A stretch of 43,820 bases of DNA from the NCBI GenBank assembly GCA_002492725.1, contig DLAF01000061.1, forward strand, positions 28,321 to 72,140. Direction: 5' to 3'. Positions 1-8,578 of this stretch are shown piece after piece. The stretch's first letter is position 1. Each line of letters starts with the position of its first letter. Below the pieces are notes generated by a model. It searched no databases. It was not told where the DNA came from and saw nothing but the letters and a program-made list of their open reading frames with translations. This DNA is from Lachnospiraceae bacterium UBA7054 (lineage in GTDB: Bacteria; Bacillota; Clostridia; Lachnospirales; Lachnospiraceae). Both the position numbers and the translations under genes were made by a program.

Positions 1-24
1 TACATAATCGAAAGGAGTTATCAC

Positions 25-717
25 ATGATCTATTCAAAAGAAGTTGAAGAAATGTGTACAGTGGCACAGGGTGTTCACCATGGCTGTGCGCCGATCCCCG
101 AGGAAGCGAAGTGGGTGCAGGCAAAGGAAGTGAAAGATATTTCCGGCCTGACACACGGCGTGGGCTGGTGTGCTCCGCAGCAGGGCGCTTGTAAGCTGAC
201 TCTGAATGTGAAAGAGGGTATCATCCAGGAGGCTCTGGTAGAGACCATCGGATGCTCCGGCATGACACACTCCGCGGCGATGGCTTCCGAGATTCTTCCG
301 GGACTCACGGTTATGGAAGCGCTCAACACGGATCTGGTGTGCGACGCAATCAATACGGCTATGAGAGAGCTGTTCTTACAGATCGTGTACGGTCGTACAC
401 AGTCTGCATTCTCCGAGGATGGTCTTCCGGTAGGAGCAGGTCTTGAGGATCTGGGTAAGGGCTTAAGAAGCCAGGTGGGTACCATGTACGGCACCCTCAA
501 GAAGGGTCCCCGCTACCTGGAGATGGCAGAGGGCTATGTGACCGGGATCGCTCTGGATGCAAATGATGAGATTATCGGTTATAAGTTCGTAAGCCTTGGC
601 AAGATGACTGACTTCATCAAGAAAGGCGACGACCCGAATACGGCGTATGAAAAGGCTTGCGGTCAGTATGGCCGTGTGGACGACGCTGTAAAGATCATTG
701 ATCCCAGATGCGAGTAA
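25..717 (+). CDS. Iron-sulfur cluster assembly scaffold-like (NifU_N-related) protein
   Basis: A 230-aa soluble protein resembling the clostridial proteins annotated as Fe-S assembly scaffolds, distantly related to NifU/IscU N-terminal domains. Cysteines lie at about residues 11, 21, 49, 56, 77 and 106, with one next to the C-terminus. The segment GCSGMTHSA (about 76-84) is like the conserved Cys-containing loop of NifU_N proteins. The start is fixed by AAAGGAG at 10-16, 8 nt upstream. The GGGtGRT gene follows after 45 nt, and this two-gene arrangement is common in anaerobic Firmicutes (recalled, not searched). No dedicated cysteine desulfurase is in view. A role in Fe-S or sulfur handling is inferred from family resemblance; the precise function is unknown. 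Confidence 0.8.
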   Translation: MIYSKEVEEMCTVAQGVHHGCAPIPEEAKWVQAKEVKDISGLTHGVGWCAPQQGACKLTLNVKEGIIQEALVETIGCSGMTHSAAMASEILPGLTVMEALNTDLVCDAINTAMRELFLQIVYGRTQSAFSEDGLPVGAGLEDLGKGLRSQVGTMYGTLKKGPRYLEMAEGYVTGIALDANDEIIGYKFVSLGKMTDFIKKGDDPNTAYEKACGQYGRVDDAVKIIDPRCE

Positions 718-762
718 AGTAAATAGAGATACCCTTTAATATAACTAGGAGGAGAAGATAAG

Positions 763-1773
763 ATGGCTTTATTTGAATCATATGAAAGAAGAATTGACAA
801 GATCAATTCCGTACTGAGCAGCTATGGCATTTCTTCTATCGAAGAAGCTGAGAAAATCACAAAAGACGCCGGCTTGGATGTATACGAGCAGGTGAAGAAG
901 ATCCAGCCCATCTGTTTTGAGAACGCATGCTGGGCATACACCGTAGGCGCGGCAATCGCGATCAAGAAGGGCTGCAAGAAGGCGGCTGACGCGGCGGCAG
1001 CGATTGGCGAGGGCTTACAGGCATTCTGCATTCCCGGTTCCGTGGCGGACACCCGTAAGGTAGGTCTTGGACATGGTAACTTAGGAAAGATGCTCCTTGA
1101 GGAAGATACAGACTGCTTCGCATTCCTGGCAGGCCACGAGTCCTTCGCGGCGGCTGAGGGCGCAATCGGTATCGCAGAGAAAGCAAACAAGGTTCGTCAG
1201 AAACCCCTGCGCGTAATCCTGAACGGTCTCGGCAAGGATGCGGCGAAGATCATTTCCAGAATCAACGGTTTCACCTTTGTGGAGACCGAGTACGATCCCT
1301 ACACCAACGAGGTGAAGGAAGTGAGCAGAACCCCTTATTCTGAGGGACTTCGTTCCAAGGTAAACTGCTACGGCGCAAACTCCGTGCCCGAGGGCGTGGC
1401 AATCATGTGGAAGGAGAACGTGGACGTATCCATCACAGGTAACTCCACCAACCCGACCAGATTCCAGCACCCGGTAGCAGGTACATACAAGAAGGAGAGA
1501 ACGGAGGCGGGCAAGAAATACTTCTCCGTAGCATCCGGCGGCGGCACAGGTCGTACCCTGCATCCCGATAACATGGCAGCGGGTCCTGCGTCCTACGGCT
1601 TCACGGATACACTCGGCCGTATGCACTCCGACGCACAGTTTGCGGGTTCCTCTTCCGTGCCTGCGCATGTTGAGATGATGGGCCTGATCGGTATGGGCAA
1701 CAACCCGATGGTAGGCGCTACGGTTGCTGTTGCGGTTTCGATTGAGGAAGCAGCGAAGGCGGGCAAGTTCTAA
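763..1773 (+). CDS. GGGtGRT family protein
   Basis: A 336-aa protein containing the family-defining motif GGGTGRT at residues 259-265, followed by LHPDN. The GGGtGRT family is conserved in anaerobes and has no established biochemical role. Six cysteines are visible (about 51, 56, 71, 89, 118, 202). No signal peptide or membrane segment is seen, so it should be cytosolic. AGGAGGAG just upstream gives a strong ribosome binding site. The gene sits 45 nt after the Fe-S scaffold-like gene and is followed by a terminator, so the two very likely form a bicistronic unit. A joint role in metal-cluster or sulfur chemistry is inference from this context. Confidence 0.88.
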   Translation: MALFESYERRIDKINSVLSSYGISSIEEAEKITKDAGLDVYEQVKKIQPICFENACWAYTVGAAIAIKKGCKKAADAAAAIGEGLQAFCIPGSVADTRKVGLGHGNLGKMLLEEDTDCFAFLAGHESFAAAEGAIGIAEKANKVRQKPLRVILNGLGKDAAKIISRINGFTFVETEYDPYTNEVKEVSRTPYSEGLRSKVNCYGANSVPEGVAIMWKENVDVSITGNSTNPTRFQHPVAGTYKKERTEAGKKYFSVASGGGTGRTLHPDNMAAGPASYGFTDTLGRMHSDAQFAGSSSVPAHVEMMGLIGMGNNPMVGATVAVAVSIEEAAKAGKF

Positions 1774-1805
1774 TATTTGAAATCGTATTTGGTAAGAATA
1801 ACAAG

Positions 1806-1836
1806 GGAAAAGGATGACAGTAGTCATCCTTTTTCC
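1806..1836 (+). terminator. Rho-independent terminator after the GGGtGRT gene
   Basis: AAAAGGATGAC (1808-1818) pairs with GTCATCCTTTT (1823-1833) around the four-base loop AGTA, and the T-run forms the end of the 3' arm. It lies 33 nt after the stop codon and closes the two-gene unit. Confidence 0.85.
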
Positions 1837-1885
1837 AGCATGAAATATAGTAATGGTCAATGAATTATAAAAAAGAGGTTTCAAT

Positions 1886-2107
1886 ATGAGCGATAGAGAA
1901 AGAGCAATTCAGTTATTAGAGGCTGTACCTGATTATAAAATTGAATATGTTATAGCTTATTTGCAAGGCATGATTGTTGGAGAAAGAATTCCGAACGATG
2001 AAACGCTGGAAGCTTTTAGAGAAGTCGATGAGATGAAAAAGGATGGAAAAGGGCAGCATTTTAGCGGATCAACAAGCGAATTTTTGAATACGCTTTTGGA
2101 GGATTGA
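1886..2107 (+). CDS. Antitoxin of a RelB/YafQ-type toxin-antitoxin pair
   Basis: A 73-aa acidic protein directly upstream of a YafQ-like toxin. The N-terminal half (RERAIQLLEAVPDYKIEYVIAYLQ) looks like a helical dimerisation/DNA-binding region. The C-terminal half (ETLEAFREVDEM, then a flexible acidic tail) resembles antitoxins that wrap their toxin. The stop codon is followed after 3 nt by the toxin's GTG, so translation is probably coupled. By family analogy the antitoxin would neutralise the toxin and, with it, repress the operon; no clear palindromic operator was found upstream. It is AT-richer to the eye than the preceding genes, as is common for mobile TA modules. Confidence 0.75.
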   Translation: MSDRERAIQLLEAVPDYKIEYVIAYLQGMIVGERIPNDETLEAFREVDEMKKDGKGQHFSGSTSEFLNTLLED

Positions 2108-2110
2108 TTA

Positions 2111-2380
2111 GTGCTTAAGATTAACAGTTCGGGGAGATTTAAGAAAGATTTGAGAATATGTCAAAAAAGAGGATATGATTTACGCTTATTAGAAGCTGTG
2201 ATTGATATTTTGCGTATACCAGATCAATTACCGATTCAAAATAAGGATCACTTCTTAAAGGGAGATTATTTGGGTCGCAGAGAGTGCCATATTGCACCAG
2301 ACTGGCTGTTAATTTATGAAATATATGAGGATGAGTTATATTTAGTTAGAACAGGTACGCATTCGGATTTATTTAGATAG
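2111..2380 (+). CDS. YafQ/RelE-family mRNA interferase toxin
   Basis: An 89-aa basic protein starting with GTG, 3 nt after the antitoxin stop. The conserved YafQ pattern is readable: a DH pair (KDHFLKG), then RRECHI, then PDWLLIYE, and a late histidine in RTGTHSDLF. In YafQ these Asp, His and Trp residues line the ribosome-dependent RNase site, so the toxin appears catalytically intact. It would cleave mRNA in the ribosomal A site when freed from its antitoxin. The toxin-after-antitoxin order and tight spacing are normal for this class. Confidence 0.85.
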   Translation: MLKINSSGRFKKDLRICQKRGYDLRLLEAVIDILRIPDQLPIQNKDHFLKGDYLGRRECHIAPDWLLIYEIYEDELYLVRTGTHSDLFR

Positions 2381-2453
2381 ATAGGAACAACAAGCGAAAA
2401 GAAATAAGCCTAGTAACATGGCGGACAGGAAAATTTTATATGAGGATGAAACG

Positions 2454-3917
2454 GTGAATAACAGCAGGAGTACCTTTCTTTCAAGATCTTTGAGTTATTT
2501 GAGCGCGGGCATCTGTGTATTGACGCTTACGTTTTTTGTTGTCACAGATGTTAACGCAGGAGAAAGGACATCGGGCGATAACAGCCGCACAATACAGGTT
2601 GAAAAGACGGAAAACGGCGGCTATGAAAATATTACTTATCAATGGATCAATGAGACGGATCGTGTACCCGTAAAGTCTTTCCGTGAAACAGAAACAGAGG
2701 GCGGCGTATCGGTACGTATCGTGAATTTTTGTGACGGTGAGGAGCAGGTGCTGATGGACTGCCGATATGATAAAAGCCGGTTCCCGTACTATTTTGAAAG
2801 CTGTTCTTATTATAATAAAAATATATTTTTTGATTTTTATTCAGATAATCCAGTCTGGGAGAAAACAGTCAGTGTGAAGAACGGCAGGCAGGCGTACACT
2901 TTGTATTATGCGCAGGAAATACAGCATGACAGTGAAAAACAGGAGAAGGTTACAGGCTATGAAGGGCATCTTTGGGTGACAGATGAGAATACTGAAATTG
3001 TGAAACGGCTGTTCTGGCAGAGCGAAGCGCCATATACAAAAATCACATGGAAAAAATCCGGGCTTTCTATAAAATATGCGGATGGCGGCGAGCGGATCTG
3101 CACCATATCGGAAATAGAGAAGGATCCCGTTGAGGCGATCTGCGAAAAATGTATGCAGATTGACTATGAATTGAAAGTGAATCCTATTGACGGGAAAAAA
3201 TATAATGCCGTGATGGATCAGAGATACAGGGACGCCTTTTACAGAGCAATCAGTGGACAGGATAGGGTGCGGACAGCGGAGGGCGAGGAAATTTACCTGA
3301 AAGAATACTGGTTTTATCAGGGGGATCCGCACATGGAGAATGAAAGATTTCTGAAAAATCTGATAGAGAATACGCGGTTTTATTACATGGATTTTGACGG
3401 AGACGGTCTGCCGGAACTGGTTATGGATATCATCGGGGATGGTCTGCATGTCCTGAAATATCTGCCGGATGAGGAAATTGTGGAATTATTCTTTGGATAT
3501 GAGAAAATGCCCTATTACGATCTGCTGGGCTCAGGACAGCTATGTTACAGAAACGGTATGATGGCAAATAAGTTCATGTGGCGGTATGATACCGTGGACG
3601 CGTGCGGACAGGTCAGGTGGATTGTTTCCTTTGAGGAGGACGCTGATTATAAGCCCCATAAGGAAGATGAGGAGATCTGGTGGGATATGGCTTATTGGGT
3701 TTACCTGGATGAGGAGCTGGGCATGATTCAAGTCAGCGAGGATCAATATCTCAAAATAACGGAAAGATTTATGGATGCAGTGGAACATGCAGTTTCGGCA
3801 CAGACATTTGAGGAGATATTCGGAGAAAGGGAATACTCGTTGTCAGCGCCGATCTTCCTCGATCATTCGTTCAAACTCAGCGGCGGGTACGGGCTTGGAA
3901 TACAAAAAGCCCTGTAA
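2454..3917 (+). CDS. Secreted protein of unknown function with an Asp-rich DxDGDG loop
   Basis: About 487 aa from the GTG at 2454. An ATG at 2418 in the same frame has no ribosome binding site, whereas the GTG has GAGG about 9 nt upstream and yields a cleaner signal peptide: basic start, hydrophobic core at about 15-30, likely cleavage after VNA at 35. About residues 309-322 contain DFDGDGLPELVMD, a calcium-loop-like motif of FG-GAP/VCBS type. I do not recognise the overall family. The last 75 nt overlap the 3' end of the convergent PAS-GGDEF-EAL gene. A second Asp-loop secreted protein (35883-37277) also neighbours an EAL gene. Function unknown. Confidence 0.7.
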   Translation: MNNSRSTFLSRSLSYLSAGICVLTLTFFVVTDVNAGERTSGDNSRTIQVEKTENGGYENITYQWINETDRVPVKSFRETETEGGVSVRIVNFCDGEEQVLMDCRYDKSRFPYYFESCSYYNKNIFFDFYSDNPVWEKTVSVKNGRQAYTLYYAQEIQHDSEKQEKVTGYEGHLWVTDENTEIVKRLFWQSEAPYTKITWKKSGLSIKYADGGERICTISEIEKDPVEAICEKCMQIDYELKVNPIDGKKYNAVMDQRYRDAFYRAISGQDRVRTAEGEEIYLKEYWFYQGDPHMENERFLKNLIENTRFYYMDFDGDGLPELVMDIIGDGLHVLKYLPDEEIVELFFGYEKMPYYDLLGSGQLCYRNGMMANKFMWRYDTVDACGQVRWIVSFEEDADYKPHKEDEEIWWDMAYWVYLDEELGMIQVSEDQYLKITERFMDAVEHAVSAQTFEEIFGEREYSLSAPIFLDHSFKLSGGYGLGIQKAL

Positions 3918-5480
3918 ATAGGAAACGCCGATACTGCGGATGATATCCTGAATTTCTTCCGTTTCGATTCCTTCGGCTATAGTTTGGATCGAAAGCTGAC
4001 GGCACATATTTACCACGTTTTCAATAATAGCCATGTCTGTCATATTTCCCTCTCGGACCAGACCGCGCACAAATTTCTGGTCTATTTTCAGGACGTCCAT
4101 GGTGACGTCATGCAAGAGCCCGAAGGAAGCATATTCTGTTCCAAAATCATCCATTGCAATCTTAAAACCGAGTTTTCGAAGCTTATCAAACTGGCAGGAG
4201 AGCATCTTCGTATCGTCGGCATTGCAGCTTTCCGTAAGCTCCACCATCACAAACCGCGGGTCCACCTGCAATTCCTGTGCTTTCGCGATCAGCTTGTCTA
4301 TAAATTCTCCGTCTAACAGTTGGATGTAGGAGACATTAAAGCTTACGCTGATGTTATGGTATTTTTTCTGCCACATGGCGGCATGGCGCAGAGCTTCCTC
4401 CATGACCCAGAAACCGACTTCCCGGATTTCACCACTGTCTTCCAGGATTTTAATAAACTCATAAGGAGTGGCATCCGGTATTTCAGGTGTCTTCCAGCGC
4501 AGCAGGGATTCACATTCCACAATTTTTTTGGTCTTTGCATCCAGAATAGGTTGGAAATACAATTCAAAGCCTTCAAAGTTGTTATGTATGCTCTGTGTCA
4601 GTGCTTCGTGGAGCAGGCTGGTGCGCAGATGACGCCGTGAGATTTTCTCAGAAAATTCAGCGATACATTCAGTTTTCTGCTCCTTGGCATATTCCAAAGA
4701 ATGTTCCAGATTGCTCATCAGCGTATTGAAGTCTGCGCCATCTTCGGGATAAGAAACAAGCCCTGCGGAGATGGAAAAACTTTTTAAGCCTCGGATATTC
4801 ATGCAGTAGTCATTCGCTTTTTCAAAGAGTTTGCCCAGATTCTCTTTGGAGCCGTTAGGAGATAGAATGATAAACTCGTCGCCCTGCAGACGATAAACCC
4901 GGTCTTCTTTGCCGGCAAGCTGCTCCAGGCATTCAGCAAGCGCAATCAGCACCTTATTACCGTAGAGAAATCCGTTTGTGTTGTTGATCTTGCGGAAGGC
5001 GTTGATACCCAGCAGAAGAATGGCGCCGCTTCCGGTGGAAAAATCATATTTCTGCATTTCATAGCTCGTCAAAAGATGCGTGAGCGGGTCATATTTATTT
5101 TGGTTGTCGAGCCGCGTCATCAGCCCTGCAAAAACGAGGGGCTGTCCTTCGTCACCGGTAATCACGCTGCCTTTGCATTCTAACCAAACATAGCTGCCAT
5201 ACTTGTTTTTCGCGCGGTACTGGCAGCTGTGACGGGTGGATGCGCCGGAAAAGACGGCTTCGATATCCTTAAGGTATGCGGCGCGGTCATCGGGATGAAT
5301 GTGTTCCATCCACATAGGACCGGCTTCTTTTATATATTCGCTTTCCAGACCAAAGTAATCCACGGTATTTTTCGACCATCGGGATAAATCGGATTGCATA
5401 TCGCAGACATAAATGTAAATATTGTCAGATGCGTTTGCAAAGGACTCAAATAATTCATTTTCCAAAATGGTTTTAGCCAT
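3843..5480 (-). CDS. PAS-GGDEF-EAL c-di-GMP signalling protein, probable phosphodiesterase
   Basis: A 545-aa cytosolic protein. PAS domain at about 20-125 (HIHPDDR, WLECKGSVITGDEGQPL), GGDEF at 128-275 and EAL at 290-540. The GGDEF signature reads QGDEF (199-203), so cyclase activity is doubtful but GTP binding is possible. The EAL residues look complete: E in ESLLRW (324), N382, E414, DD at 444-445, K465, E503 and Q523. It therefore probably hydrolyses c-di-GMP in response to a PAS-sensed signal. The start ATG has AAAGGAG about 9 nt upstream. Its 3' end overlaps the convergent secreted-protein gene by 75 nt. No transmembrane segment is seen. Confidence 0.92.
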   Translation of the reverse strand: MAKTILENELFESFANASDNIYIYVCDMQSDLSRWSKNTVDYFGLESEYIKEAGPMWMEHIHPDDRAAYLKDIEAVFSGASTRHSCQYRAKNKYGSYVWLECKGSVITGDEGQPLVFAGLMTRLDNQNKYDPLTHLLTSYEMQKYDFSTGSGAILLLGINAFRKINNTNGFLYGNKVLIALAECLEQLAGKEDRVYRLQGDEFIILSPNGSKENLGKLFEKANDYCMNIRGLKSFSISAGLVSYPEDGADFNTLMSNLEHSLEYAKEQKTECIAEFSEKISRRHLRTSLLHEALTQSIHNNFEGFELYFQPILDAKTKKIVECESLLRWKTPEIPDATPYEFIKILEDSGEIREVGFWVMEEALRHAAMWQKKYHNISVSFNVSYIQLLDGEFIDKLIAKAQELQVDPRFVMVELTESCNADDTKMLSCQFDKLRKLGFKIAMDDFGTEYASFGLLHDVTMDVLKIDQKFVRGLVREGNMTDMAIIENVVNMCRQLSIQTIAEGIETEEIQDIIRSIGVSYLQGFLYSKPVPAAEFERMIEEDRR

Positions 5481-5805
5481 ATGTATTGACTCCTTTCGCT
5501 AAAAGTGGAAAAAATCAAATAATTGACATTTGGTGATGCTATTTTACCACAGTTTTGATAAAATGGAAATGTCTTCTGATTAAAGAATTGATTAACAAGA
5601 ATGGATTAAGAATCAAGGAAACTCGGATACGCGATTGGCGGGGATATGATTTCCTTGTGTTCCTTTGCGGAAACGTGTATAATAAATGTATCAGTGTTCG
5701 TGAATGGATTTTAATGGAAATGGCAATACTTGCTATCAGAGGACGGCAGAGAGTGTATGGATGGCTGCATACTGCTGTATCGCCCAAAAGAAAGGAGTAT
5801 TGACC
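5481..5805. other. 325-nt intergenic region between divergent genes
   Basis: This region separates the minus-strand PAS-GGDEF-EAL gene from the plus-strand coat-like gene. It contains the minus-strand ribosome binding site (complement of 5490-5497) and the plus-strand promoter candidate at 5655-5683. An open frame across 5555-5803 has no ribosome binding site or recognisable product and is not called. No c-di-GMP riboswitch core was recognised. Confidence 0.6.
5655..5683 (+). promoter_or_regulatory. Sigma-A-type promoter candidate for the CotF-like gene
   Basis: TTGTGT (5655-5660), a 17-nt spacer and TATAAT (5678-5683). The -10 is a consensus match and the -35 is weak. It would give a leader of about 115 nt before the ATG at 5806. 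Confidence 0.5.
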
Positions 5806-6264
5806 ATGATATTGACGGAAAAAGAGACGACCGCGCTGCGTGATTTACAGACACAGGAAAAATCCTGTATCACAAAGTATGAGAAGTATGCCGCTCAGGC
5901 GAAGGACACGGAGCTGCAGAGCCTGTTCCGCACATTGCAGCAGGATGAGCAGAAACATTACCAGTCCATCGGGCAGGCGCTTCACGGTAACGTGCCGGAA
6001 TGTGACTGTAATGATTCGCAGGGTAAAAACTATGCGCCGAAGGGCACATACAAGGACGGCGCGAATGCCGCAGACAAGGAGCATGACTGCTTTCTTGCCA
6101 CGGACTGCATCGGCACGGAAAAGCTGGTTTCGGGAGAGTACAATACCAATGTTTTCTCCTGTGACAACTCCGGCTTGAGAAAGCTTCTTGCCGACATCCA
6201 GGTGGAGGAGCAGAACCATGCTGAGATGCTTTATAAGTATAAACAGGTGAATGCGATGGCATAA
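5806..6264 (+). CDS. CotF-like / ferritin-like spore coat family protein
   Basis: About 152 aa from the ATG at 5806, which has AGGAG at 5793-5797; an in-frame ATG at 5704 lacks a ribosome binding site. Two helical blocks carry ferritin-like or CotF-like E/H pairs: QQDEQKHYQSI near residue 45 and QVEEQNHAEMLYKY near 133-146. They flank a Cys-containing linker (CDCND, HDCFLATDC, FSCDNSG). Clostridial proteins of this type are usually annotated as spore coat protein. The E..H pattern could also bind metal, so a vegetative ferritin-like role is the main alternative. The promoter candidate upstream is vegetative rather than sporulation-type. Confidence 0.72.
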   Translation: MILTEKETTALRDLQTQEKSCITKYEKYAAQAKDTELQSLFRTLQQDEQKHYQSIGQALHGNVPECDCNDSQGKNYAPKGTYKDGANAADKEHDCFLATDCIGTEKLVSGEYNTNVFSCDNSGLRKLLADIQVEEQNHAEMLYKYKQVNAMA

Positions 6265-6346
6265 GCGGCTGATCTGACATGAGTAGGAGAGATTCTTCCA
6301 GTGAGGGATTTCTCCTGCCCATCCATCATTTAGGGCGAAGGACAAT

Positions 6347-8542
6347 ATGTACGAAGGGTTGGTTATATTTCAAATATTGATGGTGTTGGGATGCTTTTTC
6401 TTTATCATCCTGATGTCGAGGCAGCGCGAAAGCGTGCTCTCTAAGCTGATGCTTTGTATCGGCTTTTTCGGCGCGATTCAAAATGCCGGCTATCTTTTAG
6501 AGATGTTGTCCAGAGATATCGGAGAGGCAATGATAGCCGTGCGTGTGGAATTTATGGGCGGCGTTTATATCAGTACATTTCTATTTATCTTTGTGGCGAC
6601 TTATTGCGGCTATCGGCTATCGACAAAGCTGGAGGCGGCGATGTTTCTGCTGGATACCTTCGCCCTCCTTTGTATCTGGGGGTATCGGTACACACCGCTT
6701 TACTACACGCGGGTATCGTTTGTTACGGAGGGGCTGTTTCCCCATCTCATTCTGGAAAAGGGTCCTTTGCATTATGTTTTTTATGTACATATGTTTGTTC
6801 ATATGATCGGTTGTCTGGTCATGACGATTCTGGCGAACAGGCGGACGGCAAAAGGGAAATGGAATATCAATCTGATTGCTCTGGGAATCTGCAGCGTGGC
6901 TCCGATTCCCGGATTCATGTGTGATCTTTTTCAGTGGATCGAAGGCTATGACGCTGTGCCTGCTTGTGAAGCAGTTGGCATCATAATGTTTGGAATTGTC
7001 ATTATTTTTTATCATATTTTTGACATTGCCGTCTCGGCGCATGAGGAGATTATCCGCACACTGGATGAGGCAGTGCTGATCGTGGACGCAGACGGTGGTT
7101 TTGTTGAGGCGAACGATAAAGCGAAAGAACTGTTCAGAACGCTTGCCAATTTTCGAAAGGGCGAGCGGATCTGCAGGGAAAATCTGCGGGATGTTTTTAA
7201 CACCAATAATTATTTTGAACATATCAGCTGCAATCATACTTTTGAAGTGCACGCTAATAAGATTTGGAACAATCGTGTGCTGGCCGGTTATGCCATCGTA
7301 TTTTTGGATATCACGCAGAGCCGTAAGCAGATTGAACAGATGCAGATGCTAAAGGCCAATGCTGAGAAGGCAAACAAGGCAAAGTCTGAGTTTTTGGCGA
7401 GAATGTCTCATGAGATCAGGACGCCAATCAACGCGGTGCTCGGCATGAATGAAATGGTTCTTCGGGAATCCACCGAGGAAGATGTGAAAAAATATTCTAT
7501 GGACATCAAGTCCTCGGCGCACGCGCTTCTCGGAATTATCAATGATATCTTGGATTTTTCCAAAATCGAGTCGGGTAAGATGGAAATTGTACCGACAGAT
7601 TACGAATTGAACAGCATGTTAAACGATCTGTATAACATGTTTTCCCTGCGTGCACAGGAGAAGGGGCTTATGTTTGACGTAGCGGTCGACGCGGCGCTTC
7701 CGTCAAAGCTCTTCGGGGATGATTTGCGCATCCGCCAGGTGCTCAGCAATCTATTGACTAATGCGGTCAAATACACCCGCAAGGGAACGGTCACCTTTGA
7801 GGTGACAGGAGAGCGGGACGGCGCCGATGTAATCCTGCATTTTTCGGTGCGGGATACAGGCATTGGTATCAAGCAGGAAGATATCCCCAAGCTTTTTTCT
7901 GCTTTTGAACGTCTTGATGAGGAGAAAAACCGTGATATTGAGGGGACCGGACTTGGTATGAATATCTCCTTGCAGCTATTGAAACTGATGGATACCGACC
8001 TGCATGTGCAGAGCGTCTACGGAGAGGGCACCAGATTCTTTTTTGATCTGCGCCAGCGTGTTGTGAACGAAGAGCCAATCGGCAACTTTCAGGAGCGGGC
8101 GAAAAAGGCGGCCAGAGAACATACATATCGGGCAAGTTTTACTTCACCCGAGGGTGAGATCCTGCTGGTCGATGACAATCGTGTAAACAGAAGAGTATTC
8201 TGCGGGCTGTTGAAGCAGACAAAGGTGCAGATTACGGACGTGGGGAGCGGCAGGGAGTGTCTGGATCATGTCAGGCAAAAGCATTATGATATCATTTTTC
8301 TCGATCACATGATGCCGGAGATGGACGGCATGGAAACTATGCAGCGGATGAAGGAGATGGAGGACAATCTTTGCAAGGACACTCCGATCATCATGCTGAC
8401 GGCAAATGCCATTATGGGGGCCAAAGAACAGTACCTTGCGGCAGGGTTTGACGATTTCCTGGCTAAGCCCATTGACCAGACGAAGCTGGAACGGTTGATG
8501 ATGCACTGGATGCCGCAGGATAAGATACATAGCAATACATAA
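6347..8542 (+). CDS. Membrane hybrid sensor histidine kinase (7TM-PAS-HisKA-HATPase-REC)
   Basis: 731 aa. About seven hydrophobic segments lie in residues 5-225, resembling HisKA_7TM sensors. A PAS-like region follows (about 230-325), then HisKA with ARMSHEIRTP (phospho-acceptor H355) and HATPase with N472 in TNAVKYT, DTGIGI at 503-508 and GTGLGM at 533-538. A C-terminal receiver (605-720) has DD 609-610, phosphorylatable D653 in FLDHMMPEMDG, T685 and K707. All catalytic residues are present. It would autophosphorylate and pass phosphate to its own receiver. No response regulator or phosphotransfer gene is adjacent, so the downstream partner and the ligand are unknown. Confidence 0.92.
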   Translation: MYEGLVIFQILMVLGCFFFIILMSRQRESVLSKLMLCIGFFGAIQNAGYLLEMLSRDIGEAMIAVRVEFMGGVYISTFLFIFVATYCGYRLSTKLEAAMFLLDTFALLCIWGYRYTPLYYTRVSFVTEGLFPHLILEKGPLHYVFYVHMFVHMIGCLVMTILANRRTAKGKWNINLIALGICSVAPIPGFMCDLFQWIEGYDAVPACEAVGIIMFGIVIIFYHIFDIAVSAHEEIIRTLDEAVLIVDADGGFVEANDKAKELFRTLANFRKGERICRENLRDVFNTNNYFEHISCNHTFEVHANKIWNNRVLAGYAIVFLDITQSRKQIEQMQMLKANAEKANKAKSEFLARMSHEIRTPINAVLGMNEMVLRESTEEDVKKYSMDIKSSAHALLGIINDILDFSKIESGKMEIVPTDYELNSMLNDLYNMFSLRAQEKGLMFDVAVDAALPSKLFGDDLRIRQVLSNLLTNAVKYTRKGTVTFEVTGERDGADVILHFSVRDTGIGIKQEDIPKLFSAFERLDEEKNRDIEGTGLGMNISLQLLKLMDTDLHVQSVYGEGTRFFFDLRQRVVNEEPIGNFQERAKKAAREHTYRASFTSPEGEILLVDDNRVNRRVFCGLLKQTKVQITDVGSGRECLDHVRQKHYDIIFLDHMMPEMDGMETMQRMKEMEDNLCKDTPIIMLTANAIMGAKEQYLAAGFDDFLAKPIDQTKLERLMMHWMPQDKIHSNT

Positions 8543-8578
8543 GTAACGAAAAATGGATAGAAAGAAGGTAGGATTGTT

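Noticed and set aside
1081..1884. 267-aa minus-strand open frame opposite the GGGtGRT gene
   Set aside because: Shadow of a real gene; it also crosses the terminator at 1806-1836.
5555..5803. 82-aa plus-strand frame upstream of the CotF-like gene
   Set aside because: No ribosome binding site, crosses the promoter candidate and shows no family features.
6285..6316. AGGAGAGAT/ATTTCTCCT hairpin after the CotF-like gene
   Set aside because: A 9-bp stem exists, but the loop is 14 nt and no T-run follows, so it is not called a terminator.
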